In this document: positions 22,098 to 34,807 of the stretch, piece after piece
How the letters are laid out: each line of letters opens with the position of its first letter
How positions within the stretch are numbered: the first letter of the stretch is position 1
From: Hordeum vulgare subsp. vulgare
Lineage: Eukaryota; Streptophyta; Magnoliopsida; Poales; Poaceae
Assembly: GCF_904849725.1 (NCBI RefSeq)
Contig: NC_058521.1
Span: 433,832,676-433,896,675, forward strand
Reading direction: 5' to 3'
DNA length: 64,000 nucleotides
Made by a program: the position numbers and the translations under genes
The notes under the pieces: generated by a model
Told to the model about the DNA's origin: nothing
What the model saw: only the letters and a program-made list of their open reading frames with translations
The model's database searches: none

Positions 22098-25000
22098 TGT
22101 AACATCCCAAAATTATAAATTTTGGAATGTTAATATAATTATTAGATTGATTTTTTGTTTGTTTGCTGAGTGATTGAAACTTGTGTAAAATTTGAAACTT
22201 TTCGAAACTTTTGAAAGAGAGGGAATAAAATGACTTTCCCCTTCTCCGGTGAATTCAAATTCAAGCTTTTAGAAGCAACGAGAGAAGATGACATGACTTC
22301 TTCGATTATAAAGAATTTGAACGGAGATATTTGCATTGATTTCTTTTGCATTTCCTCACGCGAGAAAAGCCCGGAGAAAAATACTCTCTTGCACGCAAGA
22401 GAGAGAGAGCGGAGGAAAATGACACTCCAAAACTGCGGGCAATTTATTGGAGTGGAGATAATATGACTTCTTCCCTGTCGAATTAAAGTGCATAATATTT
22501 CGAATATTATTTGGAGTTATCTCACTGGGTTTGGAAACTTTATAATCTTTCAAATTATTTTTAGTGGGGTTTTTATTTTAAATGCGCTTTGTGTGGCCTA
22601 TTGCATAAAAGCTATTTTCAAAAATATGCATTAGGTGGAACTAGGATTTCTTTATAATTTATTAGGGGATTTATTTTATACTTATATATATGTGTCTATA
22701 TTAGCATTTTAATATATATATATATCTATATGTATACATATATATATATTGCTATATGTGTATGTATTATTTTTATATACATAAGTATATATATTTGTAT
22801 ACGTATATCGTTATTATTTTTCTCTGTTTGTTTTTCTTTAATATATATATATTTATATATATATATATATTATTTTAATACTTGTTTTTTTATGGTTTTA
22901 AAAAAAATAGAGGGGACTGGCCAGGCCGAGCCAGGCTCTAACCCAGCCAGCCATGCAATCCCAAGCCATGCACCGTACCTGCATGCATGCACCCCACCCA
23001 ATCTTCTCTCTCCTCCCTTATTTCTCTCCTCTCTCTCGCCACGTCACCTCCTCTTTCTCTTACCTTTCTTCCTCCTTCCTTTCCTGCCCAGTACCGAGCC
23101 GCAGCTCCTCCCCACCCAGCGATTCCTTTCCCCTCTGTCTCCCTCTCCCTTCCTTACTCCTCCCTCTCCCTGGCCCATGGACCCCCCCAACCGAAGCCTC
23201 CTCTCCCCACGTCGGCACCTCTCCTCCTTCTCCCTCGTCCCTTCCTTCTTCTCCCAGCCAAAAACCGAGCCGCCCGAGACCAGCACGGGATTCTCTCCCC
23301 GTTTCTCCCTCTCCCTTCCATAGTTTCCCCTCCCCCATGGACTATATAAGAGCCACCTCCTCCACCCCGTTCCTACCCTACCGCCGCCGCCTCCCTCTCC
23401 CCTGCCGCCAGCAGCCCCGCTGCCCACGTCGACCACCGCAGCGCCGCCACTGCCGCCCGCCGGAGCAGCTCCTACTGCACCGTCTACCTCGCCTCCAGGA
23501 GCAGCACCCGAGCCGCCCGACGCCTCCCCGCGGAGGAGAAGGACCCAGCCGCCGCCTCCCCATTTTCCTCACCGCCCCGGAGCTCCCCTCTCCCCCTCGC
23601 CGGCGACACCCTCTTCTCCCTCGCCGGTGCAAGCACGGCCAGCCACGGTCAACCAATGTAGTCTCTCCCTCTCCCTCTCTGTTCTTGTTGTTTTTTTGTG
23701 TTTTAGCCCTTAGATCTCTAGTGGATGGTTAGATTAGATCTAGGAAATACCCTTTCGGTTTAGTTCAGTAAACCGCGGTTTATTTTTCCCACTTAAAATT
23801 TAGCCAGCCCTTTTGCTAGCCTTAGGACGTTTGCCCCAAACCAAGAAACAAACGTCCACCGCAGCCAGTAACATCTTGCCACGTGTACCCCAATAGCTAG
23901 CTAGTTATCTCCAGTTTTTTCCGTCTAAATAGCAAAAACAGAAACTTTCAATCTTGTTCTGGCCACAACTTTTGATCCCGAAGTCCAATTACTTTGATTC
24001 TTTTTTCAGTAGGTCACAAATTGCATGTAGTTTTAAAAAATATATAATTTGTCTATGTTTGAAAGTTTTAAATATAAGTTAGATCAGATTTGGTTTAAAC
24101 ATTGTTTTGCCTATTACAGGAGTTAAAAAAGAGCTTTTAATTTGATTCCTTTTGGTACTGATCACTAGTGATCCTATTCATAAGTGGTAAAAATTTCAGA
24201 GTTGTTTGAGTATTTTAACTCATTATTTCATCTGAAACAGTTTCTGTTTCACCGCTTTTCGGTTTTCGGCTAATTCGTTTTATACTTTTGTTTTAAAATA
24301 TTTTCTTTATTATTTCAGAAACATTATTATTGTTTTGGTTATGTTAGTTAACAGTAGTTTTGCAACAAGTTCTTATTTTCGTTTTATTTGTTTTTATGAA
24401 AACAATTCTAGCTCCGTAGTAACGTGCAATTGCTTTCACCGTTGTTTCAAATCCCGTTTGGGAATGCTTTCAAAAGTTTTGTGAAAAAGACTTTATTTTA
24501 TCTTAGTTAAACTTATAACTTAGTTCTTTGTTATTATTTTCTGTTAGACAAAACTATTTAGTGGTTGACGTAGTAGAAGATTCTTTAGTTCTATTTGAAG
24601 TTTCTTTCGGTTTCTCATTCGATCTCTATCTTTTGTTTGATTGCTAGAATGATTGCTAGAATGAGTGCTTATGTGAATGATATGTTTGCTATATAGATTT
24701 CATCGGAGAGTGACGAGTAGTCTATCAAATTATTTTCTCGAGGAATTCTTCTTCGTCAACATCACAGGCAAGTCACTTTGATCATACTTTCATCTATGGT
24801 TTATGCATTGTAGTTCTACCATCCTATGCCCATTTGCATGCTCCCTAGGTACTTGGAAACTTTATTGTAAATTGTAGTATCATGTGGTAGGAACACAACA
24901 ACCCCGACACTTGGCCCCGGGACGACAATGTTATATATGCTATGCTCTAGTAGACGGGTTATCGGATGAGTGTATACCACGAGTGATGCGAGGTTGATAT

Positions 25001-26025
25001 AATAATCAAGACCGGACTAAGACAAGATTTTCAAGACCTCGGACGCAATGCAACACTGGGTGAAGGACGGTTGACCGGCTCCCTGGAAAACCCAGTGGAT
25101 GCCCGGGATGCTGGAGAGGCCATGTCATCCTGCGGAAAGCTTCACCCAGGCTCAAAGAGACGGACGGATATTTTCAAGACCCAAGGCTTACCTGCACAGC
25201 CACAAGTCATTATGGGCTCTGGCTTGGTTGGACAACGCGGCGACTCTGGACAGGCGGTGCTAGCAGATGTAGACGAACGGTAGGAATGGATGGGCACCGA
25301 CAGGGATTCAGAGGGACCCGTTGAAAGACCATGTTTTGATCATCCGGTCTTCAAACGCCCCGAAGTGCGAGGACATACACGGAGGCGATCAAATCTTGCG
25401 GGGAACGTGTGCAAACTCTACAGAGTACTCAAACCTAATCGATTAGCCGTGTCCACGGTCATGGACGACTTGAGCCGAAGGAACTGAAGTTATCTGGATT
25501 TCTCAACACCATTAAATATATTTGATAAGGGTAATTATTGACAACTCGGGTACGAGAACTGGTTGGCGGAACCATCTCGTTAACAACAAACCTTGTAGTA
25601 ACATTTTGCTCTCAACCCCTCTTGTTGTAGGATAAAACTGGCTTTATGCAAAACTTAGCTCCACCGACCAAATATGCATGTAGAGATAGTTGATTATTAC
25701 TTTACCCCTCTCTTATGTGACTTGCCGACATATTCAATATGCTGACCTACACGGCTGCAACGTCTTATGTTGCAGATATTTTTCTTCGACGAGTAAGAGT
25801 ACGATTCAGGGTTACGGTCTACACTCAACTTGCCGTTGGTGTTTATTGGGACTCCACTCCCTTGACCGCTTCCGTTGAGATAATTAAGGTATATATCAGT
25901 TTTACGCTATTTTACATGTGATTGCACTTTGATATATACATTGATGTACTGTGTGTGCCAGCATACTGATCCAGGGATGGCACAGAAACACAGAGGCTTG
26001 ACTCGTTTTGAGTCGGGTCGCTACA
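22098..26025 (+). repeat. Array LTR 5 (3928 bp)
   Basis: This LTR has the same ends. The second AT repeat is interrupted by ATTTA near 22850. GCGGCGACTC near 25240 is shared with LTRs 2 and 6. Confidence 0.92.
23343..23350 (+). promoter_or_regulatory. Predicted TATA box, LTR 5
   Basis: TATATAAG at the conserved position. Confidence 0.63.
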
Positions 26026-26029
26026 GAGA

Positions 26030-26041
26030 TGGTATCAGAGC
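26030..26041 (+). other. Primer binding site, internal region 5
   Basis: TGGTATCAGAGC lies 4 nt after LTR 5. Confidence 0.92.
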
Positions 26042-26512
26042 ACATGTTGACTGTAGGACGTGACCCTAGAAACTGGAAATTTTTTAGGATAGGATCTCTC
26101 AAAAAAATTCTTCAATAACACCTTTTACTTCTCATCACTTATGATTTCATCAAACGTTCTCTCTCACCTCAAATAGTTAGACAATCCCCTTACCCCTTTG
26201 TCCGCATGAAGAATCAACGGAGTTCTACTTCAAAGTAAAGAGGATTTCATCATGGAAATTGAAGCTACAATAATTGAAGACTCTCAAGACCCGAAGAATT
26301 CGAAGACCCCGAAACGTTCGAATATTTGTATGACCATTAGAAGTCCAAACCCCTATTATATACCTACGTTAGTTACGATGATTTGTGAGCCGTCATTGGT
26401 ATGTGTTTTCCGACGGCCACAAATAAAACCTATTCTCAAAAATATTGTTTGTATTGTGTGTATCTCCATCCCTCTCTTACCCGTCTAATCCCCAAAACCT
26501 CAACCCTACCAG

Positions 26513-27391
26513 ATGGAGTATGAAGCTGGACTTGTAGTCTCTGGACCAATGACCCAGCTGGAAGCTGAAATATGGATTCAAAACATGGAGAACCACTTCG
26601 GGAGTAACTTGATCTCAAGGAAGTATGAAGTGGAACACGCTCTCCAGTACTTTACCCAAAGTGATGTTATCTGGTGGAAAATGCACCATGCCATACAAGG
26701 ATTTAGTGGAGCAGAAACTTGGGACGAATTGAAGAAGACTCTGTTAAGATCCCGTCTTATTCAAAAGTGCTATGATAATCCGAAGGAGTAGACTTGTGCA
26801 TGCAAGATCTATGGAGAAATAGGACACACCCAGGAAGAACACAAGGATGGATGCACTCATTGTGAAGGAAATCACCCAGCTGAGGAGTGCCCAAGTACTC
26901 AGGTGACTTGTTTCCTTTGTCATGGAACCACCCACTACCCAGCTCAGTGTCACATTTACCCCAAGGTGCAACAAGTTGTCAAGCAGCAGAAAGATGTAGT
27001 GAAGGAAACCCTCAAGAAGAAGATTCTAGAAGAACCGATGATGAACGAACGTACTGAAGACCCTGATGGACAAGGTCTGACCAGATTTTTCTCCAATGCA
27101 TGTTACTCATGTGGAGAAGAAGGACATTATTCACAGGATTGCACGAAGGAAAGCCAAGAGTATCTGGGAAACTTCCCGACGGAAGAAGTGGAGTTTGATC
27201 CACTTGAAATAGAAGAACTGGCCAAAGTAAAGGAGTCCGGAAAGAAGAAAAAGTACCCTCGGAAGAATCAAATCTCTGCACACATAGACCTGAGTCATGT
27301 TAGATGTTACAAGTATATGAAATTTGGCCACCACAAATACATGTGCTCAGTAAGAAAGCAAGGATGTAATAAAGGATTGATTATGAAATGA
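26513..27391 (+). pseudogene. Gag-like multi-zinc-knuckle ORF, array copy 5, broken by a nonsense codon
   Basis: The frame is colinear with the 292-codon ORF of copies 1-4, but codon 93 (26789-26791) is TAG where the others have AAG. The break leaves a 92-codon N-terminal piece and an open C-terminal part; an in-frame ATG at 26903 could start a 162-residue product that keeps both canonical knuckles. Other private changes are Thr and Met in the stretch before the 133 knuckle, Val for Ala at 162, Met and Arg near 176-180, and Val for Gly at 280. The knuckle ligands themselves are preserved. Confidence 0.8.
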
Positions 27392-28164
27392 ATATGATTC
27401 ATGGAATAAGTTATGATGGATCGGCAAACGTTTTCTTAGGAGCATACGAAAACCTGAGAGTTGTGAAGATACGATAGATGTTTCGTTCAGCTTGCAGAAC
27501 CAATGGATTATCCGAACTTCGTTCGTGGACAAGAGAAATTCTGCAACGCTTGTGAGGATGCCCAAGTGTTAGAATGCGAGATTCGCTAAACCTTATACAG
27601 AGAAATGATTTGGGTGCGGAATGGATTGATCACCATGACGACTTACTCATATCATTTATCTTGCTATTCGGAATGGTAAATCTGAGAGACTTACCCACAT
27701 AGAGAGACGACGTTCTTTGAAGCTTTTGTTTAAGCCTTAGAATGGTATAAGGAAAGCCCCAAGTACATGGCACTTGTTGTCACGCGTAGGAAATTTTACG
27801 GTGAGAATGAAACCAAGACCCTTCTCTCTGCAGGATAACCACAATGGTAGACCACCATGAGAACCATCGATATGTTATTTAGAATTGACCACGAGACTGT
27901 CAGTTAAGAAGACCCAGTAACGGAAGAAGCTTATATCAACGGGAGAGCATCACCAAAGGATTTAATATGAAGATTGTGCGATGTCAGTTGCCAAAACCCC
28001 AGAGGATCGTTAAAACATTTTGAGGGACCAGTATCTCTCATTTTAAGTGTGGTAGCATCCCCCCCTTGCCGGAGATAGGAATTGTTAGAAGACCCCCAAA
28101 CCCTAACCTTTCTTTCTAGCCTCTTCGAATCTCGAGGACGAGATTCATTTTAAGTGTGGTAGTT

Positions 28165-31100
28165 TGTAACATCCCAAAATTAGAAATTTTGGAATGTTAA
28201 TATAATTATTAGATTGATTGTTTGTTTGTTTGCTGAGTGATTGAAACTTGTGTAAAATTTGAAACTTTTTGAAACTTTTGAAAGAGAGGGAATAAAATGA
28301 CTTTCCCCTTCTCCGGTAAATTCAAATTCAAGCTTTTAAAAACAACGAGAGAAGATGACATGACTTCTTCGATTATAAAAAATTTGAACGGAGATATTTG
28401 CATTGATTTCTTTTGCATTTCCTTGCGCGAGAAAAGCCCGGAGAAAAATACTCTCTTGCACGCAAGAGAGAGAGAGAGCAGAGGAAAATGACACTCCAAA
28501 ACTGCGGGCAATTTATTGGAGTGGAGATAATATGACTTCTTCCCTGTCGAATTAAAGTGCATAATGTTTCGAATATTATTTGGAGTTATCTCACTGTGTT
28601 TGGAACCTTTATAATCTTTCAAATTATTTTTAGTGGGGTTTTTATTTTAAATGCGCTTTGTGTGGCCTATTGCATAAAAGCTATTTTCAAAAATATGCAT
28701 TAGGTGGAACTAGGATTTCTTTATAATTTATTAGGGGATTTATTTTATACTTATATATATGTGTCTACATTAGCATTTTAATATATATATATATATATCT
28801 ATATGTATACCTATATATATATTGCTATATGTGTATGTATTATTTTTATATACATAAGTATATATATTTGTATACGTATATCGTTATTATTTTTCTCTGT
28901 TTGTTTTTCTTTAAAAAATATATATATATATTATTTTAATACTTGTTTTTTTATGGTTTTAAAAAAAATAGAGGGGACTGGCCAGGCCGAGCCAGGCTCT
29001 AACCCAGCCAGCCATGCAATCCCAAGCCATGCACCGTACCTGCATGCATGCACCCCACGCAATCTTCTCTCTCCTCCCTTATTTCTCTCCTCTCTCTCCC
29101 CACGTCACCTCCTCTTTCTCTTACCTTTCTTCCTCCTTCCTTTCCTGCCCAGTACCGAGCCGCAGCTCCTCCCCACCCAGCGATTCCTTTCCCCTCTGTC
29201 TCCCTCTCCCTTCCTTACTCCTCCCTCTCCCTGGCCCATGGACCCCCCAACCGAAGCCTCCTCTCCCCACGTCGGCACCTCTCCTCCTTCTCCCTCGTCC
29301 CTTCCTTCTTCTCCCAGCCAAACACCGAGCCGCCCGAGACCAGCACGGGATTCTCTCCCCGTTTCTCCCTCTCCCTTCCATAGTTTCCCCTCCCCCATGG
29401 ACTATATAAGTGCGACCTCCTCCACCCCGTTCCTACCCTACCGTCGCCGCCTCCCTCTCCCCTGCCGCCAGCAGCCCCGCTGCCCACCTCGGCCACCGCA
29501 GCGCCGCCACTGCCGCCCGCCGGAGCAGCTCCTACTGCACCGTCTACCTCGCCTCCAGGAGCAGCACCCGAGCCGCCCGACGCCTCCCCGCGGAGGAGAA
29601 GGACCCCGCCGCCGCCTCCCCATTTTCCTCACCGCCCCGAAGCTCCCCTCTCCCCCTCGCCGGCGACACCCTCTTCTCCCTCGCCGGTGCAAGCACGGCC
29701 AGCCACGGTCAACCAATGTAGTCTCTCCCTCTCCCTCTCTGTTCTTGTTGTTTTTTTTTGTTTTAGCCCTTAGATCTCTAGTGGATGGTTAGATTAGATC
29801 TAGGAAATACCCTTTCGGTTTAGTTCAGTAAACCGCGGTTTATTTTTCCCACTTAAAATTTAGCCACCCTTTTGCTAGCCTTAGGACGTTTGCTCCAAAC
29901 CAAGAAACAAACGTCCACCGCAGCCAGTAACATCTTGCCACGTGTACCCCAATAGCTAGCTAGTTATCTCCAGTTTTTTTTCCGTCTAAACAGCAAAAAC
30001 AGAAACTTTCAATCTTGTTTTGGCCACAACTTTTGATCCCGAAGTCCACTGACTTTGATTCTTTTTTCAGTAGCTCACAAATTTCCTGTAGTTTTGAAAA
30101 ATATATAATTTGTCTATGTTTGAAATTTTTAAATATAAGTTAGATCAGTTTTGGTTTAAACACTGTTTTGCCTATTCCAGGAGTTTAAATATAGCTTTTA
30201 ATTTGATTCCTTTTGGTACTGATCACTAGTGATCCTATTCACAAGTGGTAGTTATTTCAGAGTTGTTTGAGTATCTTAACTCATTATTTCATGTGAAACA
30301 GTTTCTGTTTCACCGCTTTTCGGTATTCGGCTAATTCGTTTTATACTTTTGTTTTAAAATATTTTCTTTGTTATTTCAGAAACATTATTATTGTTTTGGT
30401 TATGTTAGTTAACAGTAGTTTTGCAACAAGTTCTTATTTTCGTTGTATTTGTTTTTATGAAAACAATTCTAGCTCCGTAGTAACGTGCAATTGCTTTCAC
30501 CGTTGTTTCAAATCCCGTTTGGGAATGCTTTCAAAAGTTTTGTGAAAAAGACTTTATTTTATCTTAGTTAAACTTATAACTTAGTTCTTTGTTATTATTT
30601 TCTGTTAGACAAAACTATTTAGTGGTTGACGTAGTAGAAGATTCTTTAGTTCTATTTGAAGTTTCTTTCGGTTTCTCATTCGCTCTCTCTCTTTTGTTTG
30701 ATTGCTAGAATGATTGCTAGAATGAGTGCTTATGTGAATGATATGTTTGCTATATAGATTTCATCGGAGAGTGACGAGTAGTCTATCAAATTATTTTCTC
30801 GAGGAATTCTTCTTCGTCAACATCACAGGCAAGTCACTTTGATCATACTTTCACCTATGGTTTATGCATTGTAGTTCTACCATCCTATGCCCATTTGCAT
30901 GCTGCCTAGGTACTTGGAAACTTTATTGTAAATTGTAGTATCATGTGGTAGGAACACAACAACCCTGACACTTGGGCCCGGGACGACAATGTTATATATG
31001 CTATGCTCTAGTAGACGGGTTATCGGATGAGTGTATACCACGAGTGATGCGAGGTTGATATAATAATCAAGACCGGACTAAGACAAGATTTTCAAGACCT

Positions 31101-32087
31101 CGGACGCAATGCAACACTGGGTGAAGGACGGTTGACCGGCTCCCTGGAAAATCCAGTGGATGCCCGGGATGCTGGAGAGGCCATGTCATCCTGCGGAAAG
31201 CTTCACCCAGGCTCAAAGAGATGGACGGATATTTTCAAGACCCAAGGCTTACCTGCACAGCCACAAGTCATTATGGGCTCTAGCTTAGTTGGACAACGCG
31301 GCGACTCTGGACAGGCGGTGCTAGCAGATGTAGACGAACGGTAGGAATGGATGGGCACCGACAGGGATTCAGAGGGACCCGTTGAAAGACCATGTTTTGA
31401 TCATCCGGTCTTCAAACGCCCCGAAGTGCGAGGACATACACGGAGGCAATCAAATCTTGTGGGGAACGTGTGCAAAACTCCGCAGAGTACTCAAACCTAA
31501 TCGATTAGCCGTGTCCACGGTCATGGACGACTTGAGCCGAAGGAACTGAAATTATCTGGATTTCTCAACACCATTAAATATATTTGATAAGGGTAATTAT
31601 TGACAACTCGGGTACGAGAACTGGTTGGCGGAACCATCTCGTTAACAACAAACCTTGTAGTAACATTTTGCTCTCAACCCCTCTTGTTGTAGGATAAAAC
31701 TGGCTTTATGCAAAACTTAGCTCCACCGACCAAATATGCATGTAGAGATAGTTGATTATTACTTTACCCCTCTCTTATGTGACTTGCCGACATATTCAAT
31801 ATGCCGACCTACATGGCTGCAACGTCTTATGTTGCAGATATTTTTCTTCGACGAGTAAGAGTACGGTTCAGGGTTACGGTCTACACTGAACTTGCCGTTG
31901 GTGTTTATTGGGACGCCACTCCCTTGACCGCTTCCGCTGAGATAATTAAGGTATATATCAGTTTTACGCTATTTTACATGTGATTGCACTTTGATATATA
32001 CATTGATGTACTGTGTGTGCCAGCATACTGATCCAGGGATGGCACAGAAACACGGAGGCTTGACTCGTTTTGAGTCGGGTCGCTACA
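28165..32087 (+). repeat. Array LTR 6 (3923 bp), 3' end of the array
   Basis: This LTR starts TGTAACATCCC. The loop of its terminal hairpin is mutated (TTAGAAATTTTGG). It ends exactly at CGCTACA (32087) and no primer site follows, so it is the 3' terminal LTR of the array. The next five bases, ATACT, are the candidate target-site duplication; its partner should precede the first LTR outside the window. Confidence 0.92.
29403..29410 (+). promoter_or_regulatory. Predicted TATA box, LTR 6
   Basis: TATATAAG is followed by TGCG rather than AGCC. From here transcription would run out of the array into the flanking DNA. Confidence 0.6.
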
Positions 32088-32820
32088 ATACTGGTTAGAC
32101 AGACATAATTATCATCTAATTTAACAGGATGGCAATCATATCCTTAGTCCATGTAGTAACCATTCAGATTCTATGTTAATCTGTAGACCATATTATATGT
32201 GCATCAATTATGTTCCAATGTTTCTCCACCCACGAAATCCACCACAATGCTAAATGGATTCTAACTTCATGGCTGAACCGTGACTTATCCTCTTTTGTAG
32301 GAGATACTTGTGACTATTCTGATTCTCACAATAGCAAAACGTTTGACAAAAAGATATGAGTATCATCATATAATTTGGTGTTTGACGGGCGAGTGGTGCT
32401 TGCCCAACTATGCGTCCAGACTATGGAAGCCGTGGGGGCTTGTTGGTCAAGTAAGTTGCGCCCACTTCATCAAGATGTTCTCCCACAATGTGAGTGTTAA
32501 CTCATTAATCATGCACATCCATTGAAGCAAAGATTCAGAAAAATGTTTGATTCACCAGTTAATAAATTAGTAAAGGACTAATTGTTTAATCCTACTAGCT
32601 AGACACTCCATCAATCCAATCCAGTGAGTTTAAATTGATTAATCCTGCACATTCTTAAGTTATGAAGAGTAAAGAAAAGATTTTGGCGTTGGAAGAGTAA
32701 CCACAAAGTGCACTTTGCAAACCAAATGCAGTTTCTATAGAGAACATGATTTGCGACCTCAGCTCAGCCATATTGAACGGATTAATTACTCTATGAATAA
32801 AAGTTAGCCTATGATAGTAA
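32088..32820. other. Unassigned flank between the array and a copia LTR
   Basis: About 730 bp of AT-rich sequence with no similarity I recognise and no convincing gene. A 71-codon frame at 32310-32525 has no domain and no codon pattern in its favour. This could be older low-copy DNA into which the array element inserted, and so could give a unique anchor for mapping. Confidence 0.5.
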
Positions 32821-32991
32821 TATTGTAAATATGCCCTAGAGGCAATAATAAATTAGTTATTATTATATTTCCTTGTCCATGATAATCATTTATTATCCAT
32901 GCTAGAATTGTATTGATTGGAAACTCAAATACATGTGTGGATACATGGGCAACACACCGTCCCTAGTGAGCCTCTAAGGACTACCTCGTTG
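32821..32991 (+). repeat. BARE/WIS/Angela-like copia LTR, 5' part (plus strand, degenerate)
   Basis: The sequence TATTGTAAATATGCCCTAGAGG matches the usual start of Triticeae BARE-type LTRs with its first bases mutated, and continues as the U3 (ATTATCCATGCTAGAATTG and CACCGTCCCTAG). It is interrupted at 32991 by a solo LTR and resumes at 34808. Confidence 0.78.
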
Positions 32992-34807
32992 TGTTGGTTA
33001 ACATCGCATGGGAAACAAAAATTTTCCTACGCGCACGAAGACCTATCATGGTGATGTCCATCTATGAGAGGGGATGAGTGATCTATGTACCCTTGTAGAT
33101 CGTACAGCAGAAGCGTTAGTGAACGCGGTTGATGTAGTGGAACGTCTTCACGTCCCTCGATCCGCCCCGTGAACAATCCCGCGATCAGTCCCACAATCTA
33201 GTACCGAACGGACGGCACCTCCGCGTTCAGCACACGTACAACTCGACGATGATCTCGGCCTTCTTGATCCAGCAAGAGAGACGGAGAGGTAGAAGAGTTC
33301 TCCGGCAGCGTGACGGCGCTCCGGAGGTTGGTGCTGACCTTGTCTCAGCAGGGCTCCGCCCGAGCTCCGCAGAAACTCGATCTAGAGGAAAAACCGTGGA
33401 GGTATGTGGTTGGGCTGCCGTGGAAAAGTCGTCTCAAATCAGCCCTAAAACCTCCGTATATATAGGTGGGAGGGAGGGGACCTTGCCTTGGGGCTCAAGG
33501 AGCCCCAAGGGGGTCGGCCGAGTCCAAGGGGGAAGGCTCCCCCCCAAACCGAGTTGGACTTTGTTTGGTGGGTGGGAGTCCTTCCTTCCCTTCCCACCTC
33601 CTCTTTTTTTTCTTTTCTCTTTGATTTTCTTTCCTAGGCACATAGGGCCCTTTTGGGCTGTCCCACCAGCCCACTAAGGGCTGGTGTGCCACCCTCAAGG
33701 CCTATGGGCTTCCCCGGGGTGGGTTGCCCCCCGGTGAACTCCCGGAACCCATTCGTCATTCCCGGTACATTCCCGGTAACTCCGAAATCCTTCCGGTAAT
33801 CAAATGAGGTCATCCTATATATCAATCTTCGTTTTCGGACCATTCCGGAAACCCTCGTGATGTCCGTGATCTCATCCGGGACTCCGAACAACATTCGGTA
33901 ACCAACCATATAACTCAAATACGCATAAAACAACGTCGAACCTTAAGTGTGCAGACCCTGCGGGTTCGAGAACTATGTAGACATGACCCGAGAGACTCCT
34001 CGGTCAATATCCAATAGCAGGACCTAGATGCCCATATTGGATCCTACATATTCTACGAAGATCTTATCGTTTGAACCTCAGTGCCAAGGATTCATATAAT
34101 CCCGTATGTCATTCCCTTTGTCCTTCGGTATGTTACTTGCCCGAGATTCGACCGTCAGTATCCGCATACCTATTTTAATCTCGTTCAACGGCAAGTCTCT
34201 TTACTCGTTCCGTAATACAAGATCCCGCAACTTTCACTAGGTCACATTGCTTGCAAGGCTTGTGTGTGATGTTGTATTACCGAGTGGGCCCCGAGAGACC
34301 TCTCCGTCACACGGAGTGACAAATCCCAGTCTTGATCCATACTAACTCAACTAACACCTTCGGAGATACCTGTAGAGCATCTTTATAGTCACCCAGTTAC
34401 GTTGCGACGTTTGATACACACAAAGCATTCCTCCGGTGTCAGTGATTTATATGATCTCATGGTCATAGGAATAAATACTTGACACGCAGAAAACAGTAGC
34501 AACAAAATGACACGATCAACATGCTACGTCTATTAGTTTAGGTCTAGTCCATCACGTGATTCTCCTAATGACGTGATCCAGTTATCAAGCAACAACACTT
34601 TGTTCATAATCAGAAGACACTGACTATCTTTGATCAACTGGCTAGCCAACTAGAGGCTTGCTAGGGACGGTGTTTTGTTTATGTATCCACACATGTAAAT
34701 GAGTCTTCATTCAATACAATTATAGCATGGATAATAAACGATTATCTTGATACAGGAATTATAATAATAACTATATTTATTATTGCCTCTAGGGCATAAT
34801 TCCAACA
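32992..34807 (-). mobile_element. Solo LTR of a BARE/WIS/Angela-like copia element, with target duplication
   Basis: On the minus strand it starts TGTTGGAATTATGCCC and ends TAACCAACA, 1816 bp. It is flanked by perfect 5-bp duplications CGTTG at 32987-32991 and 34808-34812, and no internal sequence is attached, so it is a solo LTR left by LTR-LTR recombination. A minus-strand TATA box lies at 33457-33464. ORFs within it are antisense or chance frames. Confidence 0.9.
33457..33464 (-). promoter_or_regulatory. TATA box of the solo copia LTR
   Basis: TATATATA on the minus strand lies at the place expected for BARE-type LTR promoters, downstream of the U3 and ahead of the R region. Confidence 0.6.

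Larger units (their letters stand above)
26026..28164 (+). mobile_element. Array internal region 5 (last complete unit)
   Basis: This 2139 bp region has its primer site at 26030 and terminal purine motif intact, but its gag-like frame is interrupted by one stop codon. It has more private changes in the ORF than the other copies. Confidence 0.9.
1..32087 (+). mobile_element. Tandem array of a non-autonomous LTR retrotransposon sharing LTRs (macrosatellite-like)
   Basis: Five complete internal regions alternate with six LTRs, all in the same orientation. LTR starts at 3901, 9967, 16030, 22098 and 28165 give periods of 6066, 6063, 6068 and 6067 bp, and each internal region is 2139 bp. LTRs run from TGTAACATCCC to GGGTCGCTACA. 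A TGGTATCAGAGC primer site follows each of the first five. The copies are highly similar but differ by scattered substitutions, AT-repeat length and small indels, so this is not one unit duplicated by assembly. The initiator-Met primer site and the GAGGACGAGATTC block before the LTR are typical of Tekay/Del-type gypsy chromoviruses, so the lineage assignment is an inference. Unequal recombination between LTRs is the likely origin. The array continues off the left edge. Confidence 0.93.

Noticed and set aside
1..32087. CRISPR or classical satellite
   Set aside because: Units are 6 kb with LTR, primer site, ORF and polypurine motif, and there are no short repeats with spacers.
32310..32525. 71-codon ORF in the unassigned flank
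   Set aside because: No domain, no conserved partner in the window, and of a length expected by chance.
33249..33933. ORFs in the solo copia LTR (142 and 99 codons)
   Set aside because: The region is typical BARE-type LTR sequence; the frames are chance ORFs and contain the LTR promoter.
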